Source of the DNA: Brachypterus glaber | Lineage: Eukaryota; Arthropoda; Insecta; Coleoptera; Kateretidae | DNA length: 64,000 nt | Direction: 5' to 3' | NCBI GenBank assembly: GCA_958510825.1 | Contig: OY294049.1 | Coordinates: forward strand, 9,052,001-9,116,000 | Part shown: positions 22,701 to 33,207 of the stretch, one piece after another | Numbering within the stretch: the first letter of the stretch is position 1 | How the letters are laid out: each line of letters begins with the position of its first letter | The notes under the pieces: model-generated | Told to the model about the DNA's origin: nothing | What the model saw: only the letters and a program-made list of their open reading frames with translations | Database searches by the model: none | Translations under genes and position numbers: made by a program

Positions 22701-25700
22701 TTTTATGGTTAAAATTTAGAAAACATTAAAATATTGCAAATTTTTAAAAATGGCGAAGGCACTTTTTTCTGGGTACGGCCATGCCTAGTTCTTAATGAGC
22801 ATGCCATGTTTTAGATTTCCAAGTTTTTGGGAAGTAAGAAAAACCCTCTGAAAGGACAAACAGACAGACATGTCATCGATTTTATTATACAGAGCGTGTC
22901 AAAAGTCCGCCCCCTTTTTAACTTTTGAACGGCTTAAGATATCAACAGATAAATAACATAACAATTTTTTTTTATATATTTGGTATGAGGACACAATGGA
23001 AACAGAGGCTCAATGGGGGACTTTTTTTAATAGAAAGGGGGTCGTGTGATACATCATTTTAAAGCTTATGAAATTCTCTATTCGGCCATATGTATATTTT
23101 TTATTTTTTTTCTGCTAAAAAATTCAGTTTTTTAGATTTTCTTTTGTAAATTTTTTATTTATATCATTTAAAATTAGTTTAAAAGTATAATTTACGTTTT
23201 TGCATCATGGAATTATATTAAACAAAAATAATAAAAAATACAATTTTCAACCCCATTTTAAACCCAAAAAAAGTTTAATAAAATATATAGTCAAATAGAG
23301 AATTTTGATAAGCTATAAAATAATTTATTACATGACCCCCTTTCTATTTAAAACAAATTCCCCTTATGCCCCCTGCCCACATTTTAAAAGCTGAAAACAT
23401 CAAAAGTTATGTTATTTACGTGTTGAAAATTCGATATCTCAAAAGTTGCTCAAAAGGTAAGAGGAGGGGTGACTTTTGGACCGCAGTGAGTCACTTGGTC
23501 ATGATCCATGACTCATAGAGAAAGACTTAAATTATTTTTTTTTGTGTCCCTTTTCAAAAAACGAATAATTAATTAAAAAAAAAACAATATTTTTGTATTA
23601 ACTATTCGTTTTTTGAAAAGAGAAACAATTTAAAAAAAAAATAACTCCTTCTCTTCTCCATGAGTCATGGACCATGACACAGTATTAACAGCGTCGACGT
23701 GACATTCCGCTTGGTGAACAATAGTTTAAAGTGTCTATTTACTTGAAAAAAGAGTTTTTTAAAATTCTAATTTTTGCATGCCCCCAGTAATGGCTACTTC
23801 TATCCAACCCGTGATTATAAATTATAATTTATGATTTTAAGGTAGAACTAACAGGATACATAACAAACAAGGGCCTTGTATTGAATTCTGCCACATGGAA
23901 CAAAATAAAAAGTTGTGCGAAATATTTTTGCGAATACGATGACTATAATTGGGATTGGACACTCTTTCACGTTTCTGCAAAATGTTTTAAATTGAAATCT
24001 GTGATTGCCTCCAATACGCGAGTTTTTCATTTGGGAGAATGGTAATTACAAGTGATTTTTTTTTAGTTTATTCGAAATTTACCGTAAGCTGGGGCGAACA
24101 GAGACAAAAATCAACCTCTGTAAATTATAACTTTTATACAACACCTTTTGTTTAGCACTATTATAAATATCAAAACTTAAGTTTTTCCCATTAGTGACTA
24201 AAATATTTTATGCTCACTCTTTTGCGTAGAAAATCACTATTTTAAATAAGGTAAAACAGCCAATAGTTGACACTACCCCAATAGTTGACAGTTTTAAATA
24301 AAACAACCTAAAATAAGATTACATTACATTTATTGAGGCGAAATAAATAATAAATGGGCACCTAGTACCATCTAGTCTTAGAATTTGCAACTGAAGATCA
24401 CGTGATGAGTTGCGTTTTAATATGGCAGGCAATTTTTTAGTGGAGTGTTTTTGTTAGCATTTTTTTTACAGTTTCTTAAGACAAGTGCTAAGAAATTGGG
24501 TGTTTTTAATTTTCAGTATTTAGTGAATAATACGTATTTATGCATGCTAATCTTAATTACAGGCTTTTATGGGTTCAAATCAAACTTTGTCTGATTATTT
24601 ACAACTCAATAAGACAGTTTTAGCTTTTTACATAGGGGGTGTCAACCATTAGATTCAAAAATCAACAAATTTCAATAGTTGACAGCTAATTTTACGGGGG
24701 GATCGTTTAAAATACTGTATTATACACCTCAGGGTGACCACAGGTTTTTTCAAATTAAGATTCCCTCATTTTTTCCTGATTCTTCCCTGATTTTTTCATG
24801 ATGCTTTCCTGATTCTTCTCTGAACTCCCTGATAAAAATTAAAAATTTTCCCTGATTTTAGTACAGATCATGAACGTAGAGATACAAAAAAAGTTTTTGA
24901 AGCCAATATTCGTAAAAAATTTGAACATCCTGTTTTATTTTTGACTTGTTTTAGTAATAGTTTATCATGTACACCACAGCTTTTTTTCAGTTTCCCAGAT
25001 TTTTTACAGTTGATCAAATTATCTGACTTTTCCCTGATTTCCCTGTTTTCCCTGATCTGTGGACACCTCCACATTTAATTAAGATCTAAATGTGGATGGG
25101 TGTTTTAAGATAAAATGAATGTATTTTTTTTTATAATTCCAATAAAAAAATAAAATATATCAAAGTGTTTTAACTAAAATGCTCATCTCTTATTTTTCGT
25201 ATTTTGCTAAGAACTTCACTTCAGTTTTGTAAGTTATTGTACAATTCTGGTTAACCTCTAGTCGCAAAGCATTTAGAGATAAGATAAGATTTAGAGCTTT
25301 AAAGTTAATAGGAAATTTTATGTCAACTATTGGTTAAAATACTGTCAACTATTGGTGCTTTGATATCGTTTTGTAAAAATTGATGAATTTAAATAAAAAT
25401 ATAACTTTGCTGGCATTCTTTTTAATAAAAACAGTAATTTATAAGTTACATTTTTAAAGCATTATGCTTTTAAAGTAATATTTCTTTTAAAATAAAAGAA
25501 AAATATGTTTTGTCGACTATTAGATATGTTATATGTCAACTATTGGAAATTAATTTATTACCCCTGTCAACTTAACAATTTTTACAGGGTCTACAAAAAA
25601 AATTAAAAATATTTGTTTGTATTATCACATTCAAACATTTTGGTACTAATATAAAAAGAAAACATCTAACTAAACACATGTTTTCAATAAAATATAAAAA

Positions 25701-27428
25701 AAAAATATTAGATAAAATTTTAATTAAAAAACATTATAGAATTTTTCTTAGACTGTCAACTATTGGGTGTTTTACCTTAAACAAGTTTTTTCCACTGGTG
25801 ACTATTTTTTAAATATTTACTTTTTTTCGAGAAAATGAATAGTTTGATCCGACCAGTGCACAGTGGTGTGACCTTGAGATGTCACGGCCAAAAAGGGTAA
25901 AAATTTATGATGTTTTTAAACATATTTCATAGTTTTATATAAAAAACCTTAGATTTTTATGACCTGACTTAAAAAATTAAATTTACTGAGATGTGGGGAG
26001 GTGCATAGGGAACCTTCAAGTATTACGTAACGCTCCTAGGGGGGGTGGGGGTCATTTTAGAATGTTACGCCCATGTTAATGGTATAGGAAAATAGCGTTA
26101 AGGGGGGGTCCAAAATTATCAAAATTTGCGTTACGTAATACATGAACGTTCCTATACCTTTAAAGTTGGGATATATAAATTGATTGATAAGCATTTAATA
26201 AACTCTGCCATGGCTACATTTTTGAAAAAAACTTTTTATGTTTGCCCTTATTTTTCTCCCTAATCCAATTAAGAAAAATTTATTTTCCATACACAATTTT
26301 ATAGCTTAAACTTTCCTTTAAAACTTAAAAAAATGAACTTTCTATCTCTATTTATAAAGCTGGAAATTAATTTTCACCGCGGCCGCTACATTCTACACCA
26401 CTGTGCAGTGTTTATCATATTTGAATATTCATCAAAGAATTTACTTTGGAAAAAGTCCAAACCCCATTTTACGGTATTTTATAGATCATATGCCTTTTAA
26501 CCCTAGACCGAAAAAAAGGGGTAATGCTTTACATCGTATACCTTACACCTTGTACATGTACGGGACCATGCATGGGTTTGTTTGTTTATTTGTTGGTATG
26601 TCTTTTGTTTGCTCGTTCGGTCGTACGTTCGTTTTTTGGTTCGTTCGTTTTTTGGTTCTTTCGTTGGTTCGTTAGTTAGTTCGTTCTTCGTTCGTTCGTT
26701 TGTTTGTTTGTTTGTTTGCTGGCTTGTCCGATTGGGATGCGATTTTTTTGTTTGAAAGCCAATTTTACTGAAAGTTCATATTAAAATTGGAATAATCCGT
26801 CCTTCTCCTTTAGAATAAAAAAATGGCAACCCAATAAATATGTCTTAAATATTTTACCTATAAAAAAAATTCAAAAATGTTTTATGCTTAAAGGGTTTTT
26901 TTTTAATTTTTCTCTTGTTTTATATGTATCCCAATTTGAATTAGCGCTATAGCATTTATTAGAGACCCCAAATAAAATGACATTAAATGCCACACAAAGT
27001 TTAAGGAACCCTAGCGTATGCGTCAGTGACGTCAGTTTGAATTTGGTGACGCAGCGTCACCAAATTCTAACTAATTTGGCTAACTTTTGCACGACAACAA
27101 ACAAACATTTTAAATGTTATCCCTCGATTTCTGGGCGATTTTATGCACTGCAGGCCCTCCTCAGAACGCCCACCTTAAAAATAATTAAATACATAAAATA
27201 ACTTTTAGTAGTGGACTACATCATATTGGAACATGTGACCCCAGGAATGCATTATTAAAAGCTGAAAAATTGGTAAAAAATTATTTGCATAATCTTTTCC
27301 CGGAAAGTATAAATATTTTAAACTTCTCGATGAATGCGGTAGTAGGAAGCAGGGAAAATGGAGGCTGGGCTGATAAAAGAGATCGAGAATTATGTTTAAA
27401 TATTTCAAATAATAAAGATTTTTTATAA
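16794..27428 (+). CDS. Mgat2: Alpha-1,6-mannosyl-glycoprotein 2-beta-GlcNAc-transferase (GnT-II)
   Basis: Five exons: 16794-17012, 20432-20673, 22029-22329, 23842-24041, 27209-27428; phases agree at every junction; 393 aa (human about 447). It transfers GlcNAc from UDP-GlcNAc to the alpha-1,6 mannose arm, the step that makes complex N-glycans, in the Golgi. Exon 1 gives a type II anchor (RLFIKLLIIILCTLYILTVS). Family blocks: VHNRAVHLKFLIDS, IIFSHDVFDPEIN, QTKHHWWWKANYIF, FLEEDHYVSPD (metal/nucleotide EEDH), FCEYDDYNWDWTL, and in exon 5 CSGLHHIGTC and SRENGGWADKRDRELC. The ATG at 16794 is preferred over an in-frame TTG at 16782. Introns total about 9.5 kb and hold at least ten elements. A MITE ends 34 bp before exon 3. 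AATAAA at 27437. Confidence 0.95.
17401..17734 (+). pseudogene. Non-LTR retrotransposon ORF2, C-terminal fragment
   Basis: Frame 1 gives a GVTRKQVKTAL stretch, then a +1 shift gives EQWRAVDGCRQARDFLAGPS, DWLLEKGRTALRQLV and a Cys/His motif (CPECGEDETSSHYLAEC). This resembles the RNase H-to-zinc-knuckle tail of jockey/R1-type ORF2. The usual stretch between RQLV and SPLC is deleted. Dead fragment. Confidence 0.7.
17890..18173. mobile_element. Foldback MITE, GGGCGTCCG ends
   Basis: Arms of about 125 bp: GGCGTCCGTCAACGG...GTCGGACAAGGTTACCA at the left and its diverged inverse at the right, with shared AAATCAGCTGTAAGATGCTAAAT. Loop near 18020. Confidence 0.75.
18590..18630 (-). mobile_element. 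SINE 3' tail fragment
   Basis: TTTAACCTCGTACTATTCTA then CTTAATTAAGCATCCC, preceded by a TTTATG repeat. Same tail as at 455 and 50.8 kb. 5'-truncated, minus strand. Confidence 0.6.
19532..20259. mobile_element. Foldback element, CAGAGCGGTCCAAAAGTC family, copy 1
   Basis: 728 bp with arms of more than 200 bp: CAGAGCGGTCCAAAAGTCAC plus a C run, against a G run plus GTGACTTTTGGTCCGCACTG. TA flanks both ends. Shared internal blocks: GATATCGACTTCAAATTTGG, TGCCCACATTTTAAGAGCTG. Other copies at 22890 and 54540. Confidence 0.85.
20757..21075 (-). repeat. Inverse copy of the window-start repeat plus GTCTGTC run
   Basis: ACAGCGCCTGCGCTAGAATA through TTTCATGAAAAAATAGGCAA is the reverse complement of the 150-bp unit at 1-294. 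It is followed by a TCTGTCTGTCTC microsatellite and CGATCGACTTGAAATTTTCA, then poly-A/T. Confidence 0.7.
21180..21840. repeat. Dispersed repeat carrying hAT-like MITE copy 2
   Basis: Shares ACCCCCAACATGGC, TATAACTCGATTGTTATTAA, GATGCATATTTAGCG and GTGTACATTTATTGCAATTT with the foldback repeat at 33208-33940. Here the repeat is interrupted by the MITE at 21580-21799; the copy at 33.2 kb is not. Confidence 0.75.
21580..21799. mobile_element. hAT-like foldback MITE, copy 2
   Basis: 220 bp, ends ATGAAGCTGAAGTTTGCAAC and TTGCTAACTTCAGCTTCAT, flanked by the exact 8-bp duplication TTAAAATA (21572-21579, 21800-21807). Longer than copies 1 and 3 through an added internal arm containing AAGTACTAGTTCGC. 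Confidence 0.92.
21860..21994. mobile_element. GGGCCACTTGCACC MITE, copy 1
   Basis: Left GGGCCACTTGCACCAAC, right GTTGGTGCAAGTGACCC; internal TCTGATTGGTCGGCCGTC. It ends 34 bp upstream of the MGAT2 exon 3 start, within the likely branch-point and polypyrimidine zone. Confidence 0.8.
22890..23487. mobile_element. CAGAGCGGTCC foldback, copy 2
   Basis: CAGAGCGTGTCAAAAGTC at the left after TA, TGACTTTTGGACCGCAGTG at the right. Internal GAAATTCTCTATTCG and ATGCCCCCTGCCCACATTTT blocks match copy 1. More diverged; right TA not clear. Confidence 0.7.
23496..23682. mobile_element. Hairpin element, GTCATGATCCATGACTCAT arms
   Basis: GGTCATGATCCATGACTCAT is inverted as ATGAGTCATGGACCATGAC, and TTTTCAAAAAACGAATA pairs with TATTCGTTTTTTGAAAA. 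It directly follows the previous element and ends about 160 bp before MGAT2 exon 4. Confidence 0.7.
24249..25777. mobile_element. TA-flanked element with CAATAGTTGACA array
   Basis: 1,529 bp. AGGTAAAACAGCCAATAGTT and its inverse (one mismatch) form the ends, with TA outside (24247-24248, 25778-25779). About nine copies of CAATAGTTGACA or variants lie inside in both orientations, clustered near the ends. No transposase frame. Same architecture as 15924-16717 with a different motif. In MGAT2 intron 4. Confidence 0.82.
26008..26152. mobile_element. GGGAACGTTCAAG MITE
   Basis: GGGAACCTTCAAGTATTACG and CGTTACGTAATACATGAACG ends, TA on both flanks. Internal GGGTCATTTTAGAATGTTAC and CATGTTAATGGTATAGGAAA shared with 35007. 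Confidence 0.8.
26578..26722. repeat. GTTC/GTTT microsatellite
   Basis: Impure GTTCGTTT and GTTTGTTT run of about 140 bp. The 90-aa plus frame over it is a low-complexity artefact. Confidence 0.85.
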
Positions 27429-27496
27429 AAAAAAGTAATAAATATAATGGCGATTTATTTACCCGAAGTTCAAATTTTAAATTCTTAATAATTTCT

Positions 27497-27615
27497 TGCA
27501 CCAGCCTTTAAACTGGGATAATCTCGACTAAACTAAGTTTAAGTTAAAAATGTCGTATTCTGATTGGTCGACCGTCCTATGTTTAAAGTTAAACTATCGT
27601 TGGTGCAAGTGACCC
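27497..27615. mobile_element. GGGCCACTTGCACC MITE, copy 2 (left end clipped)
   Basis: Begins inside the left arm at CTTGCACCAG and ends GTTGGTGCAAGTGACCC. Shares TCTGATTGGTCGACCGTC with copy 1. It starts 69 bp after the MGAT2 stop, so the gene has one copy in an intron and one just past its 3' end. Confidence 0.75.
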
Positions 27616-27616
27616 T

Positions 27617-27745
27617 AAGGGGTCGTCCATAAAATACGTCACACTTTTTTTGGTGATATAGAATCCCCTTCTCCATGTCACACATTGTCACAAAGTATTG
27701 ACCCTCCATGTGACGTCACACTAAAATTTTACTAAAAAAATGTTT
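27617..27745. repeat. GGGGTCGTCCATAAAATACG repeat
   Basis: Contains GTCGTCCATAAAATACGTCA and the inverse-like CCATGTGACGTCACAC. Probably one end of a foldback element; boundaries uncertain. Followed by a TTTA/TA microsatellite at about 27825-27900. Confidence 0.45.
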
Positions 27746-27845
27746 GTTTTTGCGGTGACAGAGGAGCAGTTACTGATGGAAACTCCATCATGGAATGTTT
27801 CTTGTAGGCTCTGTTCTTTTTTATTTTATTTATTTATTTATTTAT

Positions 27846-28157
27846 TTAACATATATATAATATATCATATATAATATATGTAAAATAATATATATGTAAA
27901 ATAATGAAACAATGTTGACTTGTTTTTCGTAGCGACGACGCCTTGGCTTGTTGCCAATTTTTGATTTCTCCTTCCGTATCTTCAACAACGGTTTTTCGTT
28001 TTTTGGGCTTAAGCCACAATTTATAAACTTCAGTTTGCGCAGTTTGTTTTGATTTCCCGGGATGCGCTTCACAGAGCTTATTGTACAAAGAACCGAAATC
28101 CGACATGAAGTAATTCCGACCGTCAAAATATGGAAAGATAGGTTGAACCATGAACAT
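27846..28157 (-). other. Unrecognised open frame, 103 codons
   Basis: Starts MVQPIFPYFDGRNYF (second Met) and reads KPKKRKTVVEDTEGEI with a Lys/Arg-rich middle, then runs into an AT microsatellite that supplies the last ~20 residues. The first 75 codons have gene-like composition (varied residues, basic cluster). Could be a transposon ORF fragment or a single exon. I do not recognise it. Confidence 0.25.
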
Positions 28158-28320
28158 AGAATAACATGAACTATTCTAAAAAAATCTGCTTATCAGAGTG
28201 TAAAAAAGTCATTTCGAGTAGGTCAACAAAATTTTTGGTGTGACGACACACTCGGCCAAGCCCCCAAATAACATTAGGTAATAACTAATTCTATTTTGGT
28301 TAAACATTAATGATAAATCA

Positions 28321-28505
28321 TTTTTCCTACGACCTAGTTGGTAGTTAGTTCATATTTCCCATCCGTTGCCTATGACAAGTTGTCATTGACAATGGATGGG
28401 AAGTGATGATCAGCTGATTTTACATATCTGCTGTCAGAAAATTGACAAACTAATTTTAAGATAATTTTCGTTTTTTTATGTTTAGGTGTTGGGTCGTAGG
28501 AAAAA
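28321..28505. mobile_element. Hairpin element, CCTACGACCTAGTT ends
   Basis: TTTTTCCTACGACC and GGGTCGTAGGAAAAA ends; internal CCCATCCGTTGCC / GACAATGGATGGG palindrome. A half copy starts at 28593 (TTTCCTACGACCTAGTTAG). Confidence 0.7.
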
Positions 28506-28669
28506 TAGTATAAGCACCTTGTCGCAAACCATTTCAGTGCACATCGAGTGCACTAAAAGCTAGGTTTGCGTACTCGGTGCGTAATATACCATTTCCTACG
28601 ACCTAGTTAGTAGTGCCTATTTCCCACCCGTTGCCTATGACAACGGTGACGATCAAAGAAAATATACAG

Positions 28670-29100
28670 GGTGTCTCAACGAAGCCGAGTCGGTCGATAT
28701 ATAGTAAAGTATCCACTTTAGAGAAAAATACTAAAGGGAAAAATTGTAAGGTTTTAAAAAAGGCACATTCTAAAAATATTTTGAAATATCAGGATGGTCC
28801 TCCTAGGGTGGGTAACATCTGACTTAATTTTTTTAAATGGAATGGTTTATTTTTTATTATGTCCTCTTACTTTTCATAAAAATACCTTTATTTTTATATC
28901 ATATTATATCGGTCTATTGTTTATAGTTTTTGAGATATAATTTTTTTTGAGAAAAAATGTATGTTTAGTGATGAGATAAAACCTGCTTCAATTTCTTTAC
29001 TTTTTGTCAGAATAAAATTTTGCAAGCTTATCTTAAAAGAGTGTATCTAATTACTTTATTTACAAAAAATAAAATGTTTTATACAGGGCGTTCCAAATTA
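28670..29100. repeat. Dispersed repeat, inverse copy at 38.6-39.05 kb
   Basis: Begins CAGGGTGTCTCAACGAAGCC and ends ACAGGGCGTTCCAAATTAAT. The same blocks (TAAAGTATCCACTTTAGAGA, AGGCACATTCTAAAAATATT, GCAGGTTTTATCTCATC in inverse) occur at 38600-39045 on the other strand. A hairpin of TTAAATGTAGAATAAAATTC lies just after it at 29150-29300. Confidence 0.7.
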
Positions 29101-29329
29101 ATATTCAAATTTTTGGTTTTTCAAACAAAAAAAAACAATTTTTTTTAAATGGAATGCTATATTTTTTATTTGCTCATTAAATGTAGAATAAAATTCTACA
29201 TTTAATAATATAGCATTCCATTTAAAAAAAAAATCAATTACTCATTAATGTAGATTTTTATTCTACATTTAATAAGCAAATAAAAAATATAGCATTGAGT
29301 TTAAAAAAATTGAGTTTTCTTATGTTTGA

Positions 29330-29696
29330 AAACAAGGGCGTAGATGAGGGGGGGTAATGGGGGGTAATTACCCCCACCCCCATAGGCGTGGGCGCCAAAT
29401 TTGTTTGCAGGGCGCCAAGTTTGGTAGAAACCGTCAGGGACAAAACTTTTGTCTTAGGGTATTTTTTTGGGCGCCGTCATTTTTTTTGTAGGGGCGCCAC
29501 GTTTGGTAGAAACCGTCAGTGACAAAGCTTTTTTCTTGATGGCATTTTTTGGGGGCAATTTTTTTTGTAGGCGCACAAAGCTTTATTTTAGGGTGTTTTT
29601 TTCTTTTGCTAGGGGCGCCAAATTTGAGGCTTGAAAGGCCGGCCCTGGGTATTACCCCCCCCCATAGAAGAAAAAGATCTACGCCCCTGTGTCTTT
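29330..29696. mobile_element. GCGCCAAGTTTGG cluster C, complete short-TIR element
   Basis: Left AGGGCGTAGATGAGGGGGG, right CCCCCATAGAAG...GATCTACGCCCCT. Between are three units of GGGCGCCAAGTTTGG / CCGTCAGGGACAAA and a closing GGCCGGCCCTGGGTATTACC. This is the copy without the Penelope insertion. Confidence 0.75.
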
Positions 29697-29889
29697 GTAA
29701 ATATCCCTAGTAGAAATTTTACATTAGAAGAATGTTATCCCGACGTAGTTGTAATGTATAATTTGTAATATATGTCCCGATTCCTAACGTTTGTAACCTA
29801 ACATTTAGGTCTAATATTAATATAACGTTTATCATTACTTAGTTCCTTCGAAAATACTTGCTTCATATCTTGCGTTAATAGAGCTCGTA

Positions 29890-30520
29890 CATTACGCGTG
29901 CATAAAAAAGGTATGAGCCATCTAATGCAGGGAACGGCGCTGGATGAAACCAAGCGTTGTCTGTCTCGTACAGTACTACACCCAAAAATTGTACCATTTA
30001 AATCTAACTTGCCACTAAAGTCAATTCAGGACCTAACTAAGTCAGAGATATATAAAACTAAATGTAATAGTCATTTTGTTCGACACATAGTTGTGTCAAA
30101 TGAGTCAACATGCAACACTTAAGCCAGCAACAAAAATCAATTTTAACAATATATTTTGGGGCTAATAAGGAAAATTGTCGAGAAATTAGAGATTCAGAGC
30201 TAAAATATATAGGAATGAAGATTTGTGGTCCTTATTGCTTTTCGTTATTTTATTGATTATATATTTTTATTTCTGTTATTATTTTTTAGTTCTATATATT
30301 TCTATATATTAAATAGGAGTATATTTTACGAGAAATGAATGTGTTTTACCGTTTTTAAATCCACTGACTATGTACATAACCCTAAAAATTTCATGGTCAG
30401 TAAATCACTTGAAACACTTACAATTTTAAAAATTTGGTGTACCTCCAGGTCCAGTGATGTAGTACTTTTTTTAATTCCAAGTGTACCTGTAATTTGATAG
30501 CAAAATTAAGTAAATTTTCG
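29890..30520. other. Unannotated stretch with one short frame
   Basis: A 74-codon frame at 29898-30122 (from GTG; first ATG gives MSHLMQGTALDETKRCLS) has no recognisable similarity. The rest is AT-rich and apparently empty. Confidence 0.2.
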
Positions 30521-30524
30521 ATAA

Positions 30525-30655
30525 TCTGAATTATGCGGTAAACCGAACAGTGAAACATACATACATATGCATGTACTTTGAAGTCCGAATTTCATTTTTC
30601 GGATTACTGCCTCATTCGGATTATCGAACATTCAGGTTATCGCGACATTAACTGT
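30525..30655. mobile_element. CGATAATCCGAA foldback, diverged copy
   Basis: CGATAATCTGAATTATGCGG and CATTCGGATTATCGAAC with TTATCGCGACA at the edge; internal TGAAGTCCGAATTTCAT. Same family as 55585-55717. Confidence 0.6.
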
Positions 30656-30719
30656 ATAATAAACGCGTAGGCCCAAATATAAAAAAAAATTGAAAAAAGA
30701 ATAAATGGTCACCAGCTCG

Positions 30720-31300
30720 CCGACTAAAATATATTTGGTTGAAAAGTCCAAAAGTATAAGTATATTGGGTTTATGACGTTAGATAAACGTTGTTTTAGTA
30801 AAAGATCTCTAACGATACAGACAAAACATTGTCCTAACGTTAGGTAAAGTGGTTTTAACGTAAATTTCTATAAGGGAAGTCCCTTGCTTAAGAAAAATAA
30901 TCACTTTAATTTGCAATACGTTTTTCGTACTATATGGTGAGTCAATATAATCAACTATTGCATTTCAGAAAGTTCAATATCATCAAGTGAAATGTTGTTT
31001 ATTTCCTCTAGAGGAAAGCTTAATCATAAATGGTATTATGCAGGAGAGTTTCAATCATGGCGTTTTCCCGGTAAAATGCATTGCTAATCCTAAAAATTTT
31101 GATGTTTAATTTGAAAAGGGACTCTATGGTGATATAATGATGTTTAATTTTCTTATTAGGTTGGAACTATACTATTATTTATAAAGAAATTCAATCTGCT
31201 TAGCGAAAGAATTTTTGAAAACCGATATTACATTCAAAAGTTAACTTATAATTATAAGGTTTACATACCATAAGACAAAAAGATGGACAGACAGATAGAC
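30720..31300. other. No gene recognised
   Basis: AT-rich. A 38-codon frame at about 30993-31086 follows an AG but has no family match. Nothing else supported. Confidence 0.2.
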
Positions 31301-31770
31301 ATTTTTACTCTTTACACTTACCACCTCTAACTAGAATAGTTGTGCTCTTTTCCACACCACCCAGGAGGTAAAGCACTAGGTGCGTTACGGTTAACGTGCC
31401 GTTCCCCAGTGAGAAAACCTCAGTTCCCCTCTGAGGATCCCTCAGTAGGCCTATACACGTGGAGTATAATCTCGTCAGGCGACAATTTAACATACACTAT
31501 ATATACCTAACCCTTGTATGACAACTGCCCACTTTGTAAGTTCGGTCTCACCGATGTCAGGGTTGGTACTACTCTCTCTTTCGAGATACCTGGCGTGTAT
31601 GGGAAAAAGTCGACCATCCAGAGAGAACACCTCAAATGTCCGTCTGTTCCTTTGTCTTTTGTTCGTGGTTATCCTTTCCCCCTTGAGGGAATTTTTGCTG
31701 ACATTGACTACCTGTTCGTGTAACCTATCCATTCCCCCTTAAGGGAATTGGTGCGGATTTTGGCTATTTA
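31300..31770. other. GC-richer island, possible retroelement remnant
   Basis: Base composition is clearly richer in G+C than the surroundings and overlapping frames of 60-80 codons exist on both strands. It holds two near-copies of CCCCCTTGAGGGAATTTTTG / CCCCCTTAAGGGAATTGGTG about 60 bp apart. No protein family recognised. Confidence 0.3.
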
Positions 31771-31959
31771 ACTATATACTAAATTAAACCTAGGGGAAAC
31801 TATGCCAACAACCAGGGTTCGTTTCCCGGGGGAAATTGGCTTGGCTTGAATGGAAAGAAAAAACCTTAACCTTAAAAAAACTTACTGTTACTAGCTGTCA
31901 ATTTTACCTTAAGGAACCTTACAAGTTCTGATTACACTGTCTGTAAAAGTTGTCCTTCA

Positions 31960-32820
31960 AAGATCTAAAAAATAAAATAACACATTATACATAAAAATTA
32001 AAACTTTAATTAAATCCTTCTTTCTGATATATCTGAAATAAATAATATTTACATATTAGTATTAGTCTACCCCAGGTTATTCTACACGCCCCATGCTACC
32101 TTAAAAAGCATACATGTTATTATATTAAGGATATTATCCTTAATGTTTATGTTTATAGGCCTATAAACTTCCAAAAACCTACAGTTAATATACCTAGCGT
32201 ATTTTTGCATAAAACAATATGTAACTATCCTATAATTTTAATCTGATTGTAGATTAAAATTGTATTTGTACCTGTAAAAAAAAATAAATACCTGAAAAAA
32301 ATATAACCAACGAAAATATCCTATAAAACATATCAAAAAAAAAATACATAAAATAATAACATTATATATAAAAAACACTTATATCCTGAAAAAAATATAC
32401 ATAAATATAACCAAAATTATTATAAACAATATCCTTAACAATTAAAAAATATTAACATACCTAGTAAACTTTCAAATAAAAACTAATATTACATTATAAT
32501 GTAATTAATACCTGAAAAAAAAAATGTTTAGAATATTTAACCCAAGAACACTTTTTTTTTCAAAAAATACCTAATGCACAATATAGGCTATATATCATAT
32601 AGCATTATCTGAAAAAAAGAAAATAATAAAACCAACATTGTATAATATAGTTCTTCATTATGGGGTTTCCATAGAACATAGAACCTTATCATTTTAACCC
32701 AAAAAATAATACCTGAAAAAAAAATATACATAAAAAAAATATATGTGTGTAAAATAAGAACACAAACAACACATTAATAAGAACAATGTTCTTTTTTGAT
32801 TAAACTGTAAAAAAATATTT
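31960..32820. repeat. AT-rich region with ACCTGAAAAAAA motif
   Basis: The string ATACCTGAAAAAAAATAT or close variants recurs at least seven times with irregular spacing of 70-130 bp. It looks like a decayed tandem array. No gene. Confidence 0.45.
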
Positions 32821-32828
32821 ATAACACC

Positions 32829-32974
32829 GAGGTGACTTCTGACGGGGTAGGATGACTTCGGACACTTTTTCTTAAAATCTTCTGAACCAAAGCACTTGTG
32901 TAAAAGTTGTGCTTTGGTTCAGAAGATTTTGCGAAAAAATGTCCGAAGTCACCTACTCCGTCCGAAGTCACCTC
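32829..32974. mobile_element. Near-perfect hairpin, GAGGTGACTTC arms
   Basis: Two arms of about 66 bp (GAGGTGACTTCTGACGGGGT...TTCTGAACCAAAGCAC) with a 13-bp loop. A much more diverged relative with AACACTTGTGCTTTGGTTC-like blocks is at 52738-52990. Confidence 0.8.
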
Positions 32975-33207
32975 AGTTGATGGTACCTGTAAAAAATATT
33001 GCCTAATATGGCTCTATACTTTTGGCGGTTTTAGATTCCAAACTATTTTGCTTTTGTGCCTTATATTAACTGTGCCTTTGGGCACAACTCTTCTATTAGC
33101 ACTACTTCCACTTCCGTTGTTTTCATTGCAGTTAAAAACAAACTCACAGATCTTGCCTATATCCTATAACATATTAGTGTTAATTACCTATAGTCCAGTC
33201 AAATAAT

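Noticed and set aside
26403..26675. 90-codon frame
   Set aside because: Its second half is the GTTC/GTTT microsatellite and the first half has no similarity.
29898..30122. 74-codon frame as the last MGAT2 exon
   Set aside because: The real last exon is 27209-27428, which has the correct phase, the NGGWADKRDRELC motif and a stop.
30993..31090. Candidate exon after an AG near 30988
   Set aside because: Only 38 codons, no family motif, and MGAT2 is already complete upstream.
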